Shown here in pieces: positions 1-12,400 of a stretch of 64,000 nucleotides of DNA. The stretch covers positions 29,760,001 to 29,824,000 of the forward strand of contig CM060731.1 of assembly GCA_030704615.1 (NCBI GenBank), written 5' to 3'. The position numbers and the translations under genes were made by a program. The first letter of the stretch is position 1; every line of letters starts with the position of its first letter. The notes under the pieces were generated by a model. The model searched no databases. It saw nothing but the letters and a program-made list of their open reading frames with translations, and was not told where the DNA came from. Origin of the DNA: Takakia lepidozioides. Lineage: Eukaryota > Streptophyta > Takakiopsida > Takakiales > Takakiaceae.

Positions 1-1177
1 GAGCATCGTTGGGAGAGGAGAGATGGCAAACACGAGTGCATTTAGAAGTTAAGATGGGTGCTGCTCTAGCACTCAAATCTCCTTCTGAATATCGACGATG
101 CCTTCTCGCATATACCCGCTGCCTTGCTAGGTGAGGTGCTTTGTTTAGTCACTACATGCTTATGGGTGTGGACAGTTGGATGTAGGAAAATGGATTCGAG
201 TTATTGAAACCATGGAATACTTAACATGTATGTCCATGGAGATTTTATTCTTGAAACAAGTCTGATGCAGAAGAGCCTGTAGGCAGGATTGTAACTTCCA
301 TGTTGTGTCAGAACATTGATGCTGTGGAGGCTCTGAAGACTCTGGAAGCGACGACCAATGTCCCAAAAGGACCCAGCATCTTAGACATCAGTAAACAGAC
401 CCTCTGTGGAAGCTCATTCATACAGCTTATGATACACTGTGGGCATGTGTTTTGACTAGAGGATGATGGAAGTACCACACATCCCACGTCAGTATGTTTG
501 TACCAAGGGTGTTGAAAAAGTGTATTTGTCAGGGAGGCAGATGAGGCACGGCTACGAGAACTCTGTGAAGAGCTGCTGGGCCCCGTGTATTTTTCTTCCG
601 TGCTGGATGGTCCTTCAACCGACAACCAACAACAATGGCAACCTTGTATTCTTGTAAGAATTCTTCTGTTTCTAGGAAAAATTATGTGAATTTAAATAGA
701 GAACTGACTTACACCATTTACATGGGCAGTCTCCTGTATAGCTGTTACTGTCGAAATCCAGTAACAGGTTTTATGCATGCATCACTTAATAGGTATCCAT
801 GCACGTCTTAAGTGCTCTTTTCTTTTTGTGGGAGGGTTCATCATGAAACCACAGACCTAACAGCTTCTGCTACCTCTTAGGGGATAGAGATAGATTGCTA
901 TCTTGCTTTTGTCTGTCTGACTGTATATGTCCATCTTGATTTGTATGTACATACCTTGAAATAGAGGTGGTGTTCCAGTGTGCATCGACAAGATGGATGT
1001 CTGTATGTTTAAAAGTGCAGATTGGCCTGTGTGCAGGGCATGAACAAACGAGAGCTACTTAAAATGGAAGTGTTGCCTGCAATGGCTTCTAACCGAGGTG
1101 TCCAACGGTTGCTAAATGAATTTGCGGATTTATTATCTGAGTGTGAAGCTCGACAACAGACCTCTATCCAACACTGA
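1..1177 (+). CDS. HIRA: HIRA histone chaperone, C-terminal exons (5' part outside window)
   Basis: Three exons, 1-130, 533-653 and 1037-1177, join in phase (AG|G, then phase 0) with donors gtgagg and gtaaga. They encode the C-terminal HIRA domain: [16 protein letters not shown], then [15 protein letters not shown], then [19 protein letters not shown] and [14 protein letters not shown], ending in QHTGA-type stop at 1177. These match the conserved end of HIRA, with the 'LRELCxxLLGPV' and 'KRxLLKxxxLPxMAxNRxxQRLLxEF' blocks. HIRA is the WD40 scaffold of the replication-independent H3.3 deposition complex in the nucleus; the C-terminal domain binds partner subunits (family knowledge). The WD40 propeller must lie upstream of the window. 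The 402-bp intron 131-532 contains a 60-codon open stretch (about 260-455) that is out of phase with exon 1 and is taken as intronic. Confidence 0.88.
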
Positions 1178-2334
1178 GGAACAGTTGGTATTCACTCTGC
1201 AAATCCTAGAATCGTTCCAAATCACCATGGTGATCAACATTTTGTTGTGTCTGGGATTTGGCAACCAGATGTAAAGAGCATGCTGTAACCCTTATAAAGT
1301 GGCCATTGAGGCTGGCCTAAAGGAGAGATTGGCTTGTTGGCATTGGTGTATCGAGTAGTTAAGATGGTGGTTTGATGCTCTGGTTCCGAATTGGGGACTA
1401 TTTATTAATTTGAGAGAATAAATAAGTACCCAACAACAGTCTGGGGAATTTTTGAAGGTCAAGGAAATAGTGACAGTGGGAAAGACCAATAGGGAGGTAG
1501 GAACAGGGTGCACTAGAGCAACGCTGTGGAGCAATGGGATGAAGACTTGTGTCCAAGTGTAGGACTGCACATGTGGCACAGAGCAGACTTCTGGAAGGCT
1601 TTAGTGCCACTCGACAGGGAGCCACCGCCCTGATAAAGGAGGGGGAGGGCTGTGCCTTGCCAGTAGTGTTTTTATTTCTGGCGAAATTTCGCATTTTTTC
1701 GACCTCAAAAATCAAAATCGAATATTCTGTCGTAAATTCCCTATTTTCTCATGGATGAAATCGCCAAAATTCTCAGAAAGAAATATAAATCTTGGATGAA
1801 TTCGCCTAATATGGATGATATACATGGATGAAAGTACAGAGGAGGATGATTCTGTCCAATTTCAGTGGATGAGCAGAAAATATGGCTATTTCCTGCAAAA
1901 CTCAGTAGCCAGTCCTGTTCTTTTGCAAATTTGAAAAAAAAAACACTGCTTGCAAGGCCTCTCCCGCCTCCAGCTTACTAGCTAATCTGCACGCATGGAG
2001 ATAGCCACATCCAAAGTAAAGCAGAACCTTGAGATGAAAACAAAAGGCACCAGGACAAAACCTCTTCCATATCAATCAATCAATCAATCAATCTTCATTT
2101 CTCAAACTGCATCATGATGTCAATCCGTGGTGATTGTGTACAACAGAAAGTTTCAGAGTGACCAGCCTATTTGAAGAGGAAACTACATGGCCAGGAGCCA
2201 TCATTGCCAGACACCAAGTGTTTCCATTGTAAGGTTCAACATCATGCTTGGTGACCATCTACATCACAGCCCAAAATAACTTGAGTGATGGTGCTGGTGT
2301 TATATTGAGTGAACCAAGTGCTTGTTTCAACTCA
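1178..2334. other. Intergenic, 3' of HIRA
   Basis: No gene is supported here. It contains a short (TCAA)n run at about 2074-2092 and a poly-A tract near 1934-1943. Open frames on both strands at 1292-1758 show no family motif. Confidence 0.5.
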
Positions 2335-2985
2335 TTGATTGTGTCACTGGTGACCCTCACAAGAACAGACCCCATCTTGAAAGCCGTGAAAGCAGTTGGC
2401 CATCCAATACAACAACCTTGGAGATGAACTTGGTGGGCTGTATAGCAGACACCCACGCAGCCATCACACAGGTCACACCACATACTAAAGGTTCTTGATG
2501 ATGGGCAGGAATGTTTGAGCCCAAATGACTGCCAGCTTGTCAACGTGGTGGCAAAGAGAAAAATCCTTTGGTCCTCCACATCACAATGCACATATCAGCC
2601 TTGTACACAACCTCCACCAGCCCAGACAATCTCTTCAGCTCAGCATGGATTTCCTGTTGTGGATGCACAGTCTCTGAACGAATGTATGCATCTGGTTGTC
2701 CAGCTGAATGCTGCTGAGCCCTGGCTCCTTCCTGATACCTCTGTCCTGCATCATTTTTCTCCCCTTACCTATATCATCCCATCTGCCAGAAGCATTACAG
2801 AAGTTGCATTGTCCTGTGAATGCCAACAAAAAGCCTGTGCCCCCCCTTCTGATAGTTCCACATTGCCATGAACTCTAGCATGGCCAACCACACCTCGAGA
2901 TCTTAGGCTTGGCATGTCATCACGGAAGTCCTCTGCCTCATCCACTCTACCTCCACGGCCAAGACGGCCCACCATGCACCACGAT
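2335..2985 (-). pseudogene. Decayed PPR-E/DYW editing-factor fragment
   Basis: On the minus strand several frames together give a degenerate PLS-type PPR C-terminus. 'VGRLGRGGRVDEAEDF' and 'ARVHGNVELSEGGA' (about 2975-2830) correspond to the usual LLGRAGxLDEAxDLI and CRVHGNVExxExxA. 'ASGRWDDIGKGRKMMQDRGI' followed by RKEPGLSSIQLDN (about 2790-2680) is the E motif. A DYW-like stretch with HH..KLA and a cysteine-rich part follows (2560-2340). Stops and frameshifts separate the blocks, so this is a relic. Intact relatives edit organellar C-to-U sites. It resembles the larger PPR debris at 48.4-52.1 kb, suggesting a dispersed family. Confidence 0.7.
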
Positions 2986-3493
2986 GCTCCAATTCTCGAG
3001 CGAGGCTTTGGAGGACACTCCCCTTCATAATCAAACCAGTCTACTTGGCACCATGATGGCCATCAGTCAGTACATGGAATCAACTGAATTTGTTCCATAA
3101 CAAAGTAATGGGAATGGTATGACACCTAAAGGCACAATGGAGATGTTTAATCCATTGAAAGAACAGATAGGAGCAGTTAGTCTTTGTTGTTGTTGTCGGT
3201 GGTGCAAGCCTGAAATCAATCCCATGGTTCAAGTAATCTCCCGCAAATGTGTTGTAGCAAATAACCTATTCCCTACTCAGAGCTGGGAAGGCGGTTCCTC
3301 AGACAGCAGAGTAAAGATCCTTGGTGAAGATACCCCTGTTTGTGGACAAGCGCATGGCCGACTAGGTGCTCCACCAAAAAGATTCCTAACCAATTTAATA
3401 GAAATGAATCAAAAAGTGTTTTCAACATTACTTAAAACCCTAAAACACCTGATGACTGACAGTGTATGCACTCTACCCTGAACTGATGGAGAC

Positions 3494-6400
3494 TTATAGT
3501 GGGATGTCTTTCTCAGATATCAAATTGCCACGCATCAACTGATCTACTCTTACACGAACCCTGGGCAGAGTCTCAGGTGCCTGTGCCGCTTCTGGTGAAT
3601 CAGCAGCCGCCTCGTAATGTGGCTGGAGGGTCTGTAGAATCATAACCTGCACATCAGGGTCTTGTAAGTCAGAGGCCATCATTTTGTCCAGCAGCTCCAG
3701 AGCTTTCTCTTCATCTTCAGCAGCTACATACGCGCGAAATAATCTGCAACCCACAATGGAACTTTAGTAATCAGTGTCAGCTTGACCAATAGCAGGAGCT
3801 CTACTGCACCTTCATCACACCGACCCTCTCTCATACACAATCCATATCTTTCAAACTTCAAATTGGTTTTCACCTCACCTAACCAAGAATAAGGCCAGGT
3901 TAACCCTTTACTGTTATTAACATTATTATGTTCCCCATTCACGAGGTACCCACATCCGGGTATGTAGAGCAACCTGAATAATAAAAGTTTAGAAATTCAA
4001 ACATTACCTGATCCTCGAGAAAATATTCAGAGGGAGGCCCTCCTGCTCCATCTCAAAGAGAACCCGCTGTGCTTGCTCTGAATCATTCATCGCAGCACAC
4101 CCATCTAGGAGAGCTTCCAGCGCCATGCGTGAGGGCCGCAAGCCAACTTCCCGCATTGCATCCACAACCGCAAACCCATCTTCTACACCTAACCAGCAGA
4201 TCTCATTCTCGTCTCTTCCTCCATTTGATATGTGCAGAAATATCTGCCAATGGAGGACAAGATATCTACTGTGAAAAAATTGTTTAGCAAGCTCCAAGAT
4301 ATGTTAACGTCACAGAATTTGTACAAAGTTCTCCCAGATTGATGACAAAAAATACTCCTGTGAAATTTGTATGGAAGCCCTAAGTACATTTTCTGGTTTT
4401 ACACACTGAAAGCTGGCCAGAACTCAATGGACTAGAAATAACTTGAAACAGCCGAGATTTTTCACAGGACCGGTGGTCTTAAACCTAAAAACAAAGATCA
4501 TTCATGACTACATCAAGCTGTGTATGTGTATGTGAAACAGAGAGTGTCCTGAACTGGTCGAAGTGACTGTTAGCTAAGGTGTACCCTCAGGTCTCAGTCC
4601 AGTCCTCAGAAGACCAGTTCTGGTAGGCTGCATCTACCAGGGAATGACCCTAAGCCCGACATTCACTGACCTCTCACAACCAGCGACAATCTGGCTGCAA
4701 AGTTGACTAATTGAGAACTGACTGCTGGGAAAGCGCAAGGGAAAGGGAAACGGAGGAGAGAGTGAGTCTGCCTATAATGCTCTAGTGCAGGAGCATACTA
4801 TTGACACATCGTACCCATTTGCTACTTGCTTCCATGGCATGAAGCTTTTGATCTCCGGTACATCTAGATCCCAAAGACAATCTGGTCCTTCTTGCAAAGG
4901 TACGCCAAGGAGGACCCCCTGTCACTAATGAAGGAAACGAACACCTACCTTGTCAAACAGCACACCCTCATCCGCAATGCCCTCCAACTTCACTTTATGC
5001 AAGAACTTGACTGCCCGTCTGCTCCTCAATGCCCGCCAACGATTGTCAAAAACTCTTAGAAATACAAGTGTGAAGCAACCTTCCAGACATTGACTAAGAT
5101 TCTCCTGTAAAACAATACAATCCTGAGCAAGCAGCGACAAGGCCTGGGAGAACTCTGTGGATGTCTAGTTCTAGGCATGATCATGTGGTCCCTGGAGGCT
5201 TTGAAAGGGTAGGTTTTGAAAAATTGCATGAAAATGGTAGATTGAGCTCTTAGTGGGCCACTAGCAGGCTAGGTGGGTTTCACTCGACAAATAACTCCTT
5301 CCAGAATCTCCCCTTCTCACGCTCATCCCTTCACAAAGGAAGGAGTACAACATGAGCATATCATACCCAAGCTGGTTATGGTGGATGCAGCCGAGCACCA
5401 CGTTGATGCAACGGATGTTGAGGTGCTCAACTTGCTGCCTTTGGGTCATGTCAGACCATCGATCCTCACTACGGCACTCTTCAAAAATTTCAAACATTCG
5501 TTCCAGATCCCCTGCCTTCCCCACTGCCGCCTGCCAACCAACATTCTCTACTAGTAGGTAGACAACATACATGCATGTTACAGTGTGGTTCTATCAATAC
5601 AACCTGGTTTTGATGCATGGAAACATCCATAGTGGGTTTATACTCTAGCACTTGCTTGCACTCTGTATTCATTTGCAACTGGGCGCGGGGTCAATGGCCA
5701 CAAGGCTACGGCAAACAACGTCTTATGAGTACAATCTGTATTCATTTGCAACTTGTGGATGAACCAAAAACTATGAATATCCCAGAAAAACAACTTGATC
5801 TGTCGAAGTCATGAATAGTCAGTAATGATACACTGCTACCAGAGCCAACCAAGACTTAGGCTACGCAACAAAAAGATCCAGAATTAGGGAGAGAGGTCAA
5901 GGGACAGTATGCAATTCAAGGGAGATAGACCACTACATACCATAAGTATGCCAACAGCATATGCATGAGGAAGCACACCCTTCCTTTTGATTTCTTCATA
6001 CAAAGCAAAGGCTTCATCAAGGCGTCCAGCCAGAGCAAACACTGACAAAATGGCACTCTTAGCCTCTGAGCCCACTGCCTCTCCATCCTTCTCGATTTCC
6101 ATTACCATCTGCTTGTCGGACATTTTCACACACCAATGCAAGTCAGCAACAGAAAAGAAGGCAGGGGTAATATTGACAAATCAAGAAATATGTGTCAAAA
6201 TCTGCAACAGACATTCAATGGGCTTGTGATGAGCCAAGCCTTTGTAACATAATCAAATTCTGAAATTTTCTCAAAGAGGGAACTTAATATGTATAATCAC
6301 ATTTGCATTTAAAATCATGACAAGAAGACACAGAAGGCCCAACCTCCATACTGCGGTCAAAACTGCCACATTTTGCAAAGACGAGAGCCATGACTGTGAA

Positions 6401-9400
6401 AATGGACTCATTGGGCTTAATGCCACGCTCCTGCATCTGCTCAAACAACTGCATCCAACAAAGACATATGTTTTATAAAGAGTCAAATATGTACTATTCA
6501 GCAGACCCTATCCCAGCACCCAACAATGGTGGCTCTCAATGTCATAGTGTTTATAACCGCATGCGGTTTGAAACAGTTGTCACTGGCCATAGTGACATCG
6601 ATTATGATTCTTCATTGAGCATGACAACAGGGCACCATACAAATCAAACACTATGACCAAACACTATCAAACACTACTCGAAGAAAACCTTGGTAAGCTC
6701 TCTCTCTCTCCTGGACCCTTCTCCCTGTCCTCTAGGAAGCCTATTGACATTGGGTGGACTTGAAACGGGAGTACATTAATGTCTCTGTGACTAAATGCCG
6801 GCCTTGTGACCTCGTGTCCTTGTTTGTTTCGACCTGAAGCGCTTTGCTTCAGGTAAGGTAGTGCATTGGATTTAGTTGGAAAGCTTGGGGCCTTTCCCTC
6901 TTTAGAATATGCCTACACGGGCCATTCCCTGCAACTCCCTGGAGTGTGATCTCTGAATGGTAACAAGCGGAATCCTACCGCTTGGGGGCAGCCCCTCCGC
7001 CCAAATTGGGCAGTCGTATGCTCTGTCTAGCATACTCGGCACTTGGGCTCGGGTTGGTTCCTGTGCTTAAACTTATGGCCTGCGAAAACAATCAAAAATT
7101 TAGCTCCTATCAACATCAACACTCCTCAGGGTGATCCCTGGGAATTGGTTACTGATGCCAAATCTAGGGCTTCATGATGTTGTAGTTTTTGGGCGTGAAC
7201 CCAGGCATGGACGACTGTGTCCTTTTAAAACTACATGCTCTAGCTTAGGCTTGATTTCATGGCTAAGGGTACCATATCGATGACTGAAACAGGGTACGTG
7301 AAGGTTCAATGACCAAAAGTGCTTCTAATAGAGTCCTGACATCAATCCCATCTCAAAGAAGTTCGTCCCTTGACTGGCGGAGAGCGGTCTTAGACATTGG
7401 TGATTCAATGGGGCGCTCTAGGAAGACAAAAGGGCAACAACTTCAACTTGAGAGTTCTAATCGGTTGATGCTCGGATGAGGTTGAATCCAAACAGCCAGT
7501 GAGTGACAAGATGCCCCCTAAGTGTAACGGAACCATGAACGTCTGGAATCTGAAAGGATTGGACTCGATATGGGGGTTTACCAATCCTCAAGGTTTACAC
7601 AAGACGAACAAATTCTATACAGGGGTTAATTTCCCAAGCAGTCAGATGGACAATCTGTCCCTAAGTGTGCAGGCGCTGAAGTCGTGTAACTGAAGGATTG
7701 GTACATTAAAGGGTACCATCCTCAAAGTCTACACAAGACGAGCAAAATGTCTATACCGGGTGGTTAATTGTCCCAAGCAGTCTGACGGACAATCTGCCCC
7801 TATGTGTGCGGAGCCTGTGCGTACTGTAACTGAAAGATTGGTACCCTGAATGGTTTACCATTCTCAAAGTTTACACAAGACGAGCAAAATCTACACATGG
7901 GGTAACTGCCCCCTTGCAGACCACGGTTGGGCCGTCCTACGGAAGCAATCCCAAGTACCTAGACGACAAACATTCACACGCAAAGGGCTGGTTGCGGTGG
8001 CCACTTTCAACTTCTCAGGGTTGACCAACCAAAGGAAACAACTTGAAGTGGCAAGTTTTCGGACTAATGATATTTCATATCTGTGCTGGGCAAGAAACAT
8101 GGGAAACGTGGTTATAAACTGGTTTGGAGAGTCATTGGTTATAAATGGGCAGGTCAGAAGTGTACTCTCAAGGCAGCCTCTGCCAAACGCGGTCAAAAAG
8201 GGGTCGGATTCTTTGTCCGTGATTTCTGTTGGCAATTGTGAAATTATCAACAAGGGTTGAGGTACGCAGCAAGTATCTGGCTAAAACTGGTTGAAGGGCG
8301 GCCTATGAGTAAAGGACCTCTTTGTGGGGTGGTTTTACATGCCACACAGAGGGGACCCTTAGTGCTGACGCAGACAAGGCCTTCGAAGATGTAAAGCTGG
8401 ACTGTGCTTCGTTCCTTGCCAAAGGTCAGGTGGTACTATTGGGGGACTTCAATGCCCGGGTGGGCAAAGGGATCCATCAGGTGACGATATCATTGGAACC
8501 TTTTTGTGAGGACAGCTGATTCTAATGGCAGAACGGTTAATTAACTGTCTAGAAGAGCTTCAGCTTTTTGACCTTGAATAACGGACCAAGAGGTGACCAA
8601 GTGCAGTGGACTCGTGAGAACCCCAAACAAAACGTTCCATTGTGGACTATATCATAATGGACAAAATTTTGTTCCCCCAGTGTGCCAATGTGTTGATCGA
8701 CAGAACTTGGTACCCTCTGACCACTTCCTGGTTTTGGACTGAGATCAAAAGGTGTTTTCCCCACCACCAAGAGATCTGTGAAACGTTCGATTCGGAAGTG
8801 GCGCATAGAAAATTCCACAATGAGGAGGTCAAGGCTGAGTACGTCCAGGCCTTGCAAGAGGCTCTCCCTCATTTTGTCCAATCGCTCCAAGAACTTCAGT
8901 CACGCTCTGTTAACGCAAGAAATGAAGTCGAAAGAGCAGTGGACTCTTGGGAGAGTTTCGTTTCCTCCGTGGCTGACAAGATCATTGGGAGGAAACTAAT
9001 TGTCTGCGGTAGAGCAGTTAATTGGTGGACTAATGAGATTAAACTCAAGATAGAGACGAGCCCTCTATAAAGAGTGCTGCAATTTGGAAACCAACAGAGA
9101 ATTGTGGGCGAGGTACTACCAGCTCCGTAAAGATATCAATCAGCTTGTTAGGTCTCAGAAGAAATTATACTGGGACAAGTTATACAGTGAAATAAACTCA
9201 AACCACCATGGTGGTAATGACAAGAAATTCTGGTTGGCCCTTCAACGTTTGTACAAGCCGAAAAACGGTCAGCAAGTACAAGCGCTGAAGACTACTAAAG
9301 GTGCAGTGGTGACTTCATCGGTTGACATTGTCAAAACCTTTGAAACTCACTACAGTATCCTTGGCAGAACTTCTAGGTCTAACAGTGAGGGGTCTTCTGC

Positions 9401-12400
9401 TGAATGGAGGACACAGTTGGAAAAACTGTTCCTATGATTCAAAACAGCCCTGATGAACTGGAGTATATTTCAATGGCTTATAATGCTCCCATTAGTTCTA
9501 ATGTGGAAGCAATTGAACATAAATGGATATGGACCTGATGGTATGTCAACGAGCTTATCAAGCACGGTGGCGATCCCATGATAGAGGCCCTAGTTCTCCT
9601 CTTTAACCTTATCTGGAAGACTGAAATGATCCCCTTTCGCTGGCGACAGGGGTCATTGTCAATCTATACAAGAAGGGTGACAGAGAAGAACCGGGGAACT
9701 ACCGTGGCATCACGCTCCTCAATGCTGTTGGCAAGACATTCTGCAGAGTTATAAGTACTCGTCTCGAGGTTGATCTGGAGTCTAGAGGTTGTTTCCACGA
9801 AGGCCAAGCTGGCTTTCGGCGAAACAGGGGCTGTGTGGATCATATCTTCACTCTAAGCCAGATTATCCAGGGAAGGAAAAAAGAAGGGAAACCCACTTAT
9901 GTCTTTTTCCTGGATGTCAAAAAGGCTTATGACACAGTGTGGAGAGATGGCCTATGGTTCCGCCTCTGGTCTTGTGGGATCAAGGGAAAGATGTGGAGAG
10001 TTGTCCACAACTTGTATGCTCACACCAAAAGCTGTGTCACTGTTAACGGACAGAAGTCCAACTTCTTTGACATAGACCAAGGTGTAGCTCAAGGATGTAC
10101 TCTCTCCCCTCTGCTCTTCAATGTTTTCATCAATCAACTCCTCGAGGATGTGGAAAGTGAGGGATTTGGGTTAAGGGTGGGTGATACCACCATACCAGCC
10201 CTTATGTTTGCGGATGACTTCGCAGGCATAGGGGAGACTCCAACCAATCTCCAGGAGTTGATTGATTGCGCGAAGAGATACTTTGATCTTTGGGGGCTAG
10301 AGGCTAATGTCAGCAAATGTGCAGTGGTAGCATTCAACGACAGAGGAGAGGGAGGAAGTGATCTTAAGTGGCAGTGGGGTAGCCAAGAGATCCCGGTCCT
10401 CCCTTCCTACACTTACCTGGGCGTTGAGTTCTCCTCCAATTGTAATTGGGATGCACATATCCGGAAAGTTGTTCAAACTGGCAAGGGCAAAGCTCTGGGG
10501 CTCACTAAATTTTTCCACTGCAGAGGGGTCAACTCTGAGGTTAAGAAAACCATGCTTTGTCGCGTTATTAGACCTGCCTTGGAGTACGGATCTGCTATAT
10601 GGGTTGATAACTCCAACCAGGCTAAGTCTCTAGAATCCATTCAAGTGGGGGTGCTTAAGGAGTGTATGTCAGCATGCTCCAAAACAGCCAATGTGGCTGT
10701 TCGGGGTGAGTTTGGCATTCCGTCCTTAAGCTCCCGACGAGATGAATTCAAGGTCAGATGGTGGGGTCAGCTGCAACATATGCCCAACACCAGATATCCT
10801 AAGTTAATCGACTCTATATCTTGGAAACAGGACCGCCCTGTCAAACAGGCTAAGTCCTGGCAGAAGAGAGTAGAAGAGATCCTCAAGGACCTGGACCTGG
10901 ATCCGCAAGTCTTGACCCTGCTGGATAAATCTGACTTAGAGGCTGTAGTGTCCTCAGCCATGTCTGTTGCCATGAGATTGTCTGATGAAAATGAAGTTAG
11001 GCAGAAAACTTCCCTGAACTTGTTTCCAGTCTGTGACATGGGGGAGGACATCTTGGATGACCTCAAGGGTCTACCCACTCTCGGCACTAGACTGAAATTT
11101 AAACTCAGGGCAGGAAGCCTACCTTTGAACAGCAAACAGAAGCAGAGAGGAAAGGGAGAGTGCAATTGCCCGTTGTGTGGGCAATCTGAAGACAGTATTC
11201 ATTTTCTGATACACTGTCCGGGGTTCTCTCACCAAAGAGACGCTCTCTTCAAATCTATTAAGGGAATTGTGCCTGTACCCCTGTTTACCAACTTTGAAAG
11301 TCTCGAGGCTGAGCCAAAAGCCCAGGCCCTCCTGAGGCCTAGTTTTTGGGCAAATCACACACAGCAGATTGATGCTTGTGTGAAGGGATTTCTAGAGGAT
11401 ATCTGGAAAACCCGGATTAATTCTTTATATGGAGGTAAGTCTTACTACCAACGTCAGCCCCTGACAGAGGTAGGTTCTGTCCCTTTTGTTCCCGCTCAAA
11501 CTGGGCGCGGGGTCAATGGCCACAAGGCTACGGCAAACAACGTCTTATGAGTACAATCTCTCCTGGACCCAAAAGGTCTGGCAGGTACGTGCATCAAGCC
11601 AGTTACATGGTCTATTTTGATGTGGATTTCTCGTTGTCCTACTCTGTGTAGGGCCCTGTGAATGTTTCTTTCTTCTCTTTCTTACATGAGTCACTCCATC
11701 ATTGGGGGGACTCTGGTAAATTTGTGGTTCTACTGTGTCACATAGCCCCCTTGGGCATCCTGTGCGCAATTCTCTCTATTGGTTTTCCCTAGTAGTTCCC
11801 AAGTGTCTCTTCCATCCTTCCATCCTTTCTTTTTCTCTGAGTATGTACTCTTATGTTAACTTATTGTTGTCAGCTGTGTGCAAGCCCCATAGCAATCAAG
11901 GCTGATTTCATCTTCTTATGGGAGGAAAAAGTTAAAACTGGCAAACAAAATATACGGAGTCCTGTGCAATATGCCCTCAAGGCAGCCTTTTCGCAATGCA
12001 CAGTCCATGAGAGCTTTACTTTCTCAAGATGTGAAGGATGTTGAACTAGAAGAGACGCAATGTATGACAAAACGAGGGATTATGTAGAACGTAATCAGAT
12101 TGTATACCTGAACAGCCTTGTCCTGATTTCTGTTTTGAGAGCATGTCAATATAAGAAGACGGTAGGTGTCAATATCAGGCTTTACTCCTGCCAACTCCAT
12201 TTCCTTCAGCACCGCAAGCGCTCTATCAAACCGTCCCTATCCCCCAATTTGCAACATCAATCTTAGCAACAACAAGAGTAAATGTGATTTAGACACACAA
12301 ATATATTTAACTACATTTTTCTCTCACAGCTGGCTGCAAAGGAAAGTGAAAAAGACAGAACCTGATTAGGGTTTAGCGGGCCTGAAGGGCCCAAGGGACA

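Larger units (their letters stand above)
6719..11556 (+). mobile_element. Nearly complete LINE retrotransposon (about 4.8 kb), flanked by 14-bp TSD
   Basis: Direct repeats TCTCTCCTGGACCC at 6705-6718 and 11557-11570 bracket the element. It lies inside intron 10 of the PPR gene, antisense to it. A 5' region with tandem repeats (about 7560-7935) is followed by a decayed endonuclease, reverse transcriptase and a C-terminal zinc motif. The 3' end is not poly-A but the family-specific tail GGGCGCGGGGTCAATGG...GAGTACAAT, which also occurs in three truncated copies in this window. Frameshifts in the endonuclease to RT-N region make this copy probably non-autonomous. Confidence 0.9.

Noticed and set aside
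260-455. Open frame ([12 protein letters not shown]...) between HIRA exons 1 and 2
   Set aside because: Exon 1 (phase 2) joins exon 2 at 533 exactly as HIRA requires; this stretch has the wrong phase and ends in TGA. An alternative exon cannot be excluded.
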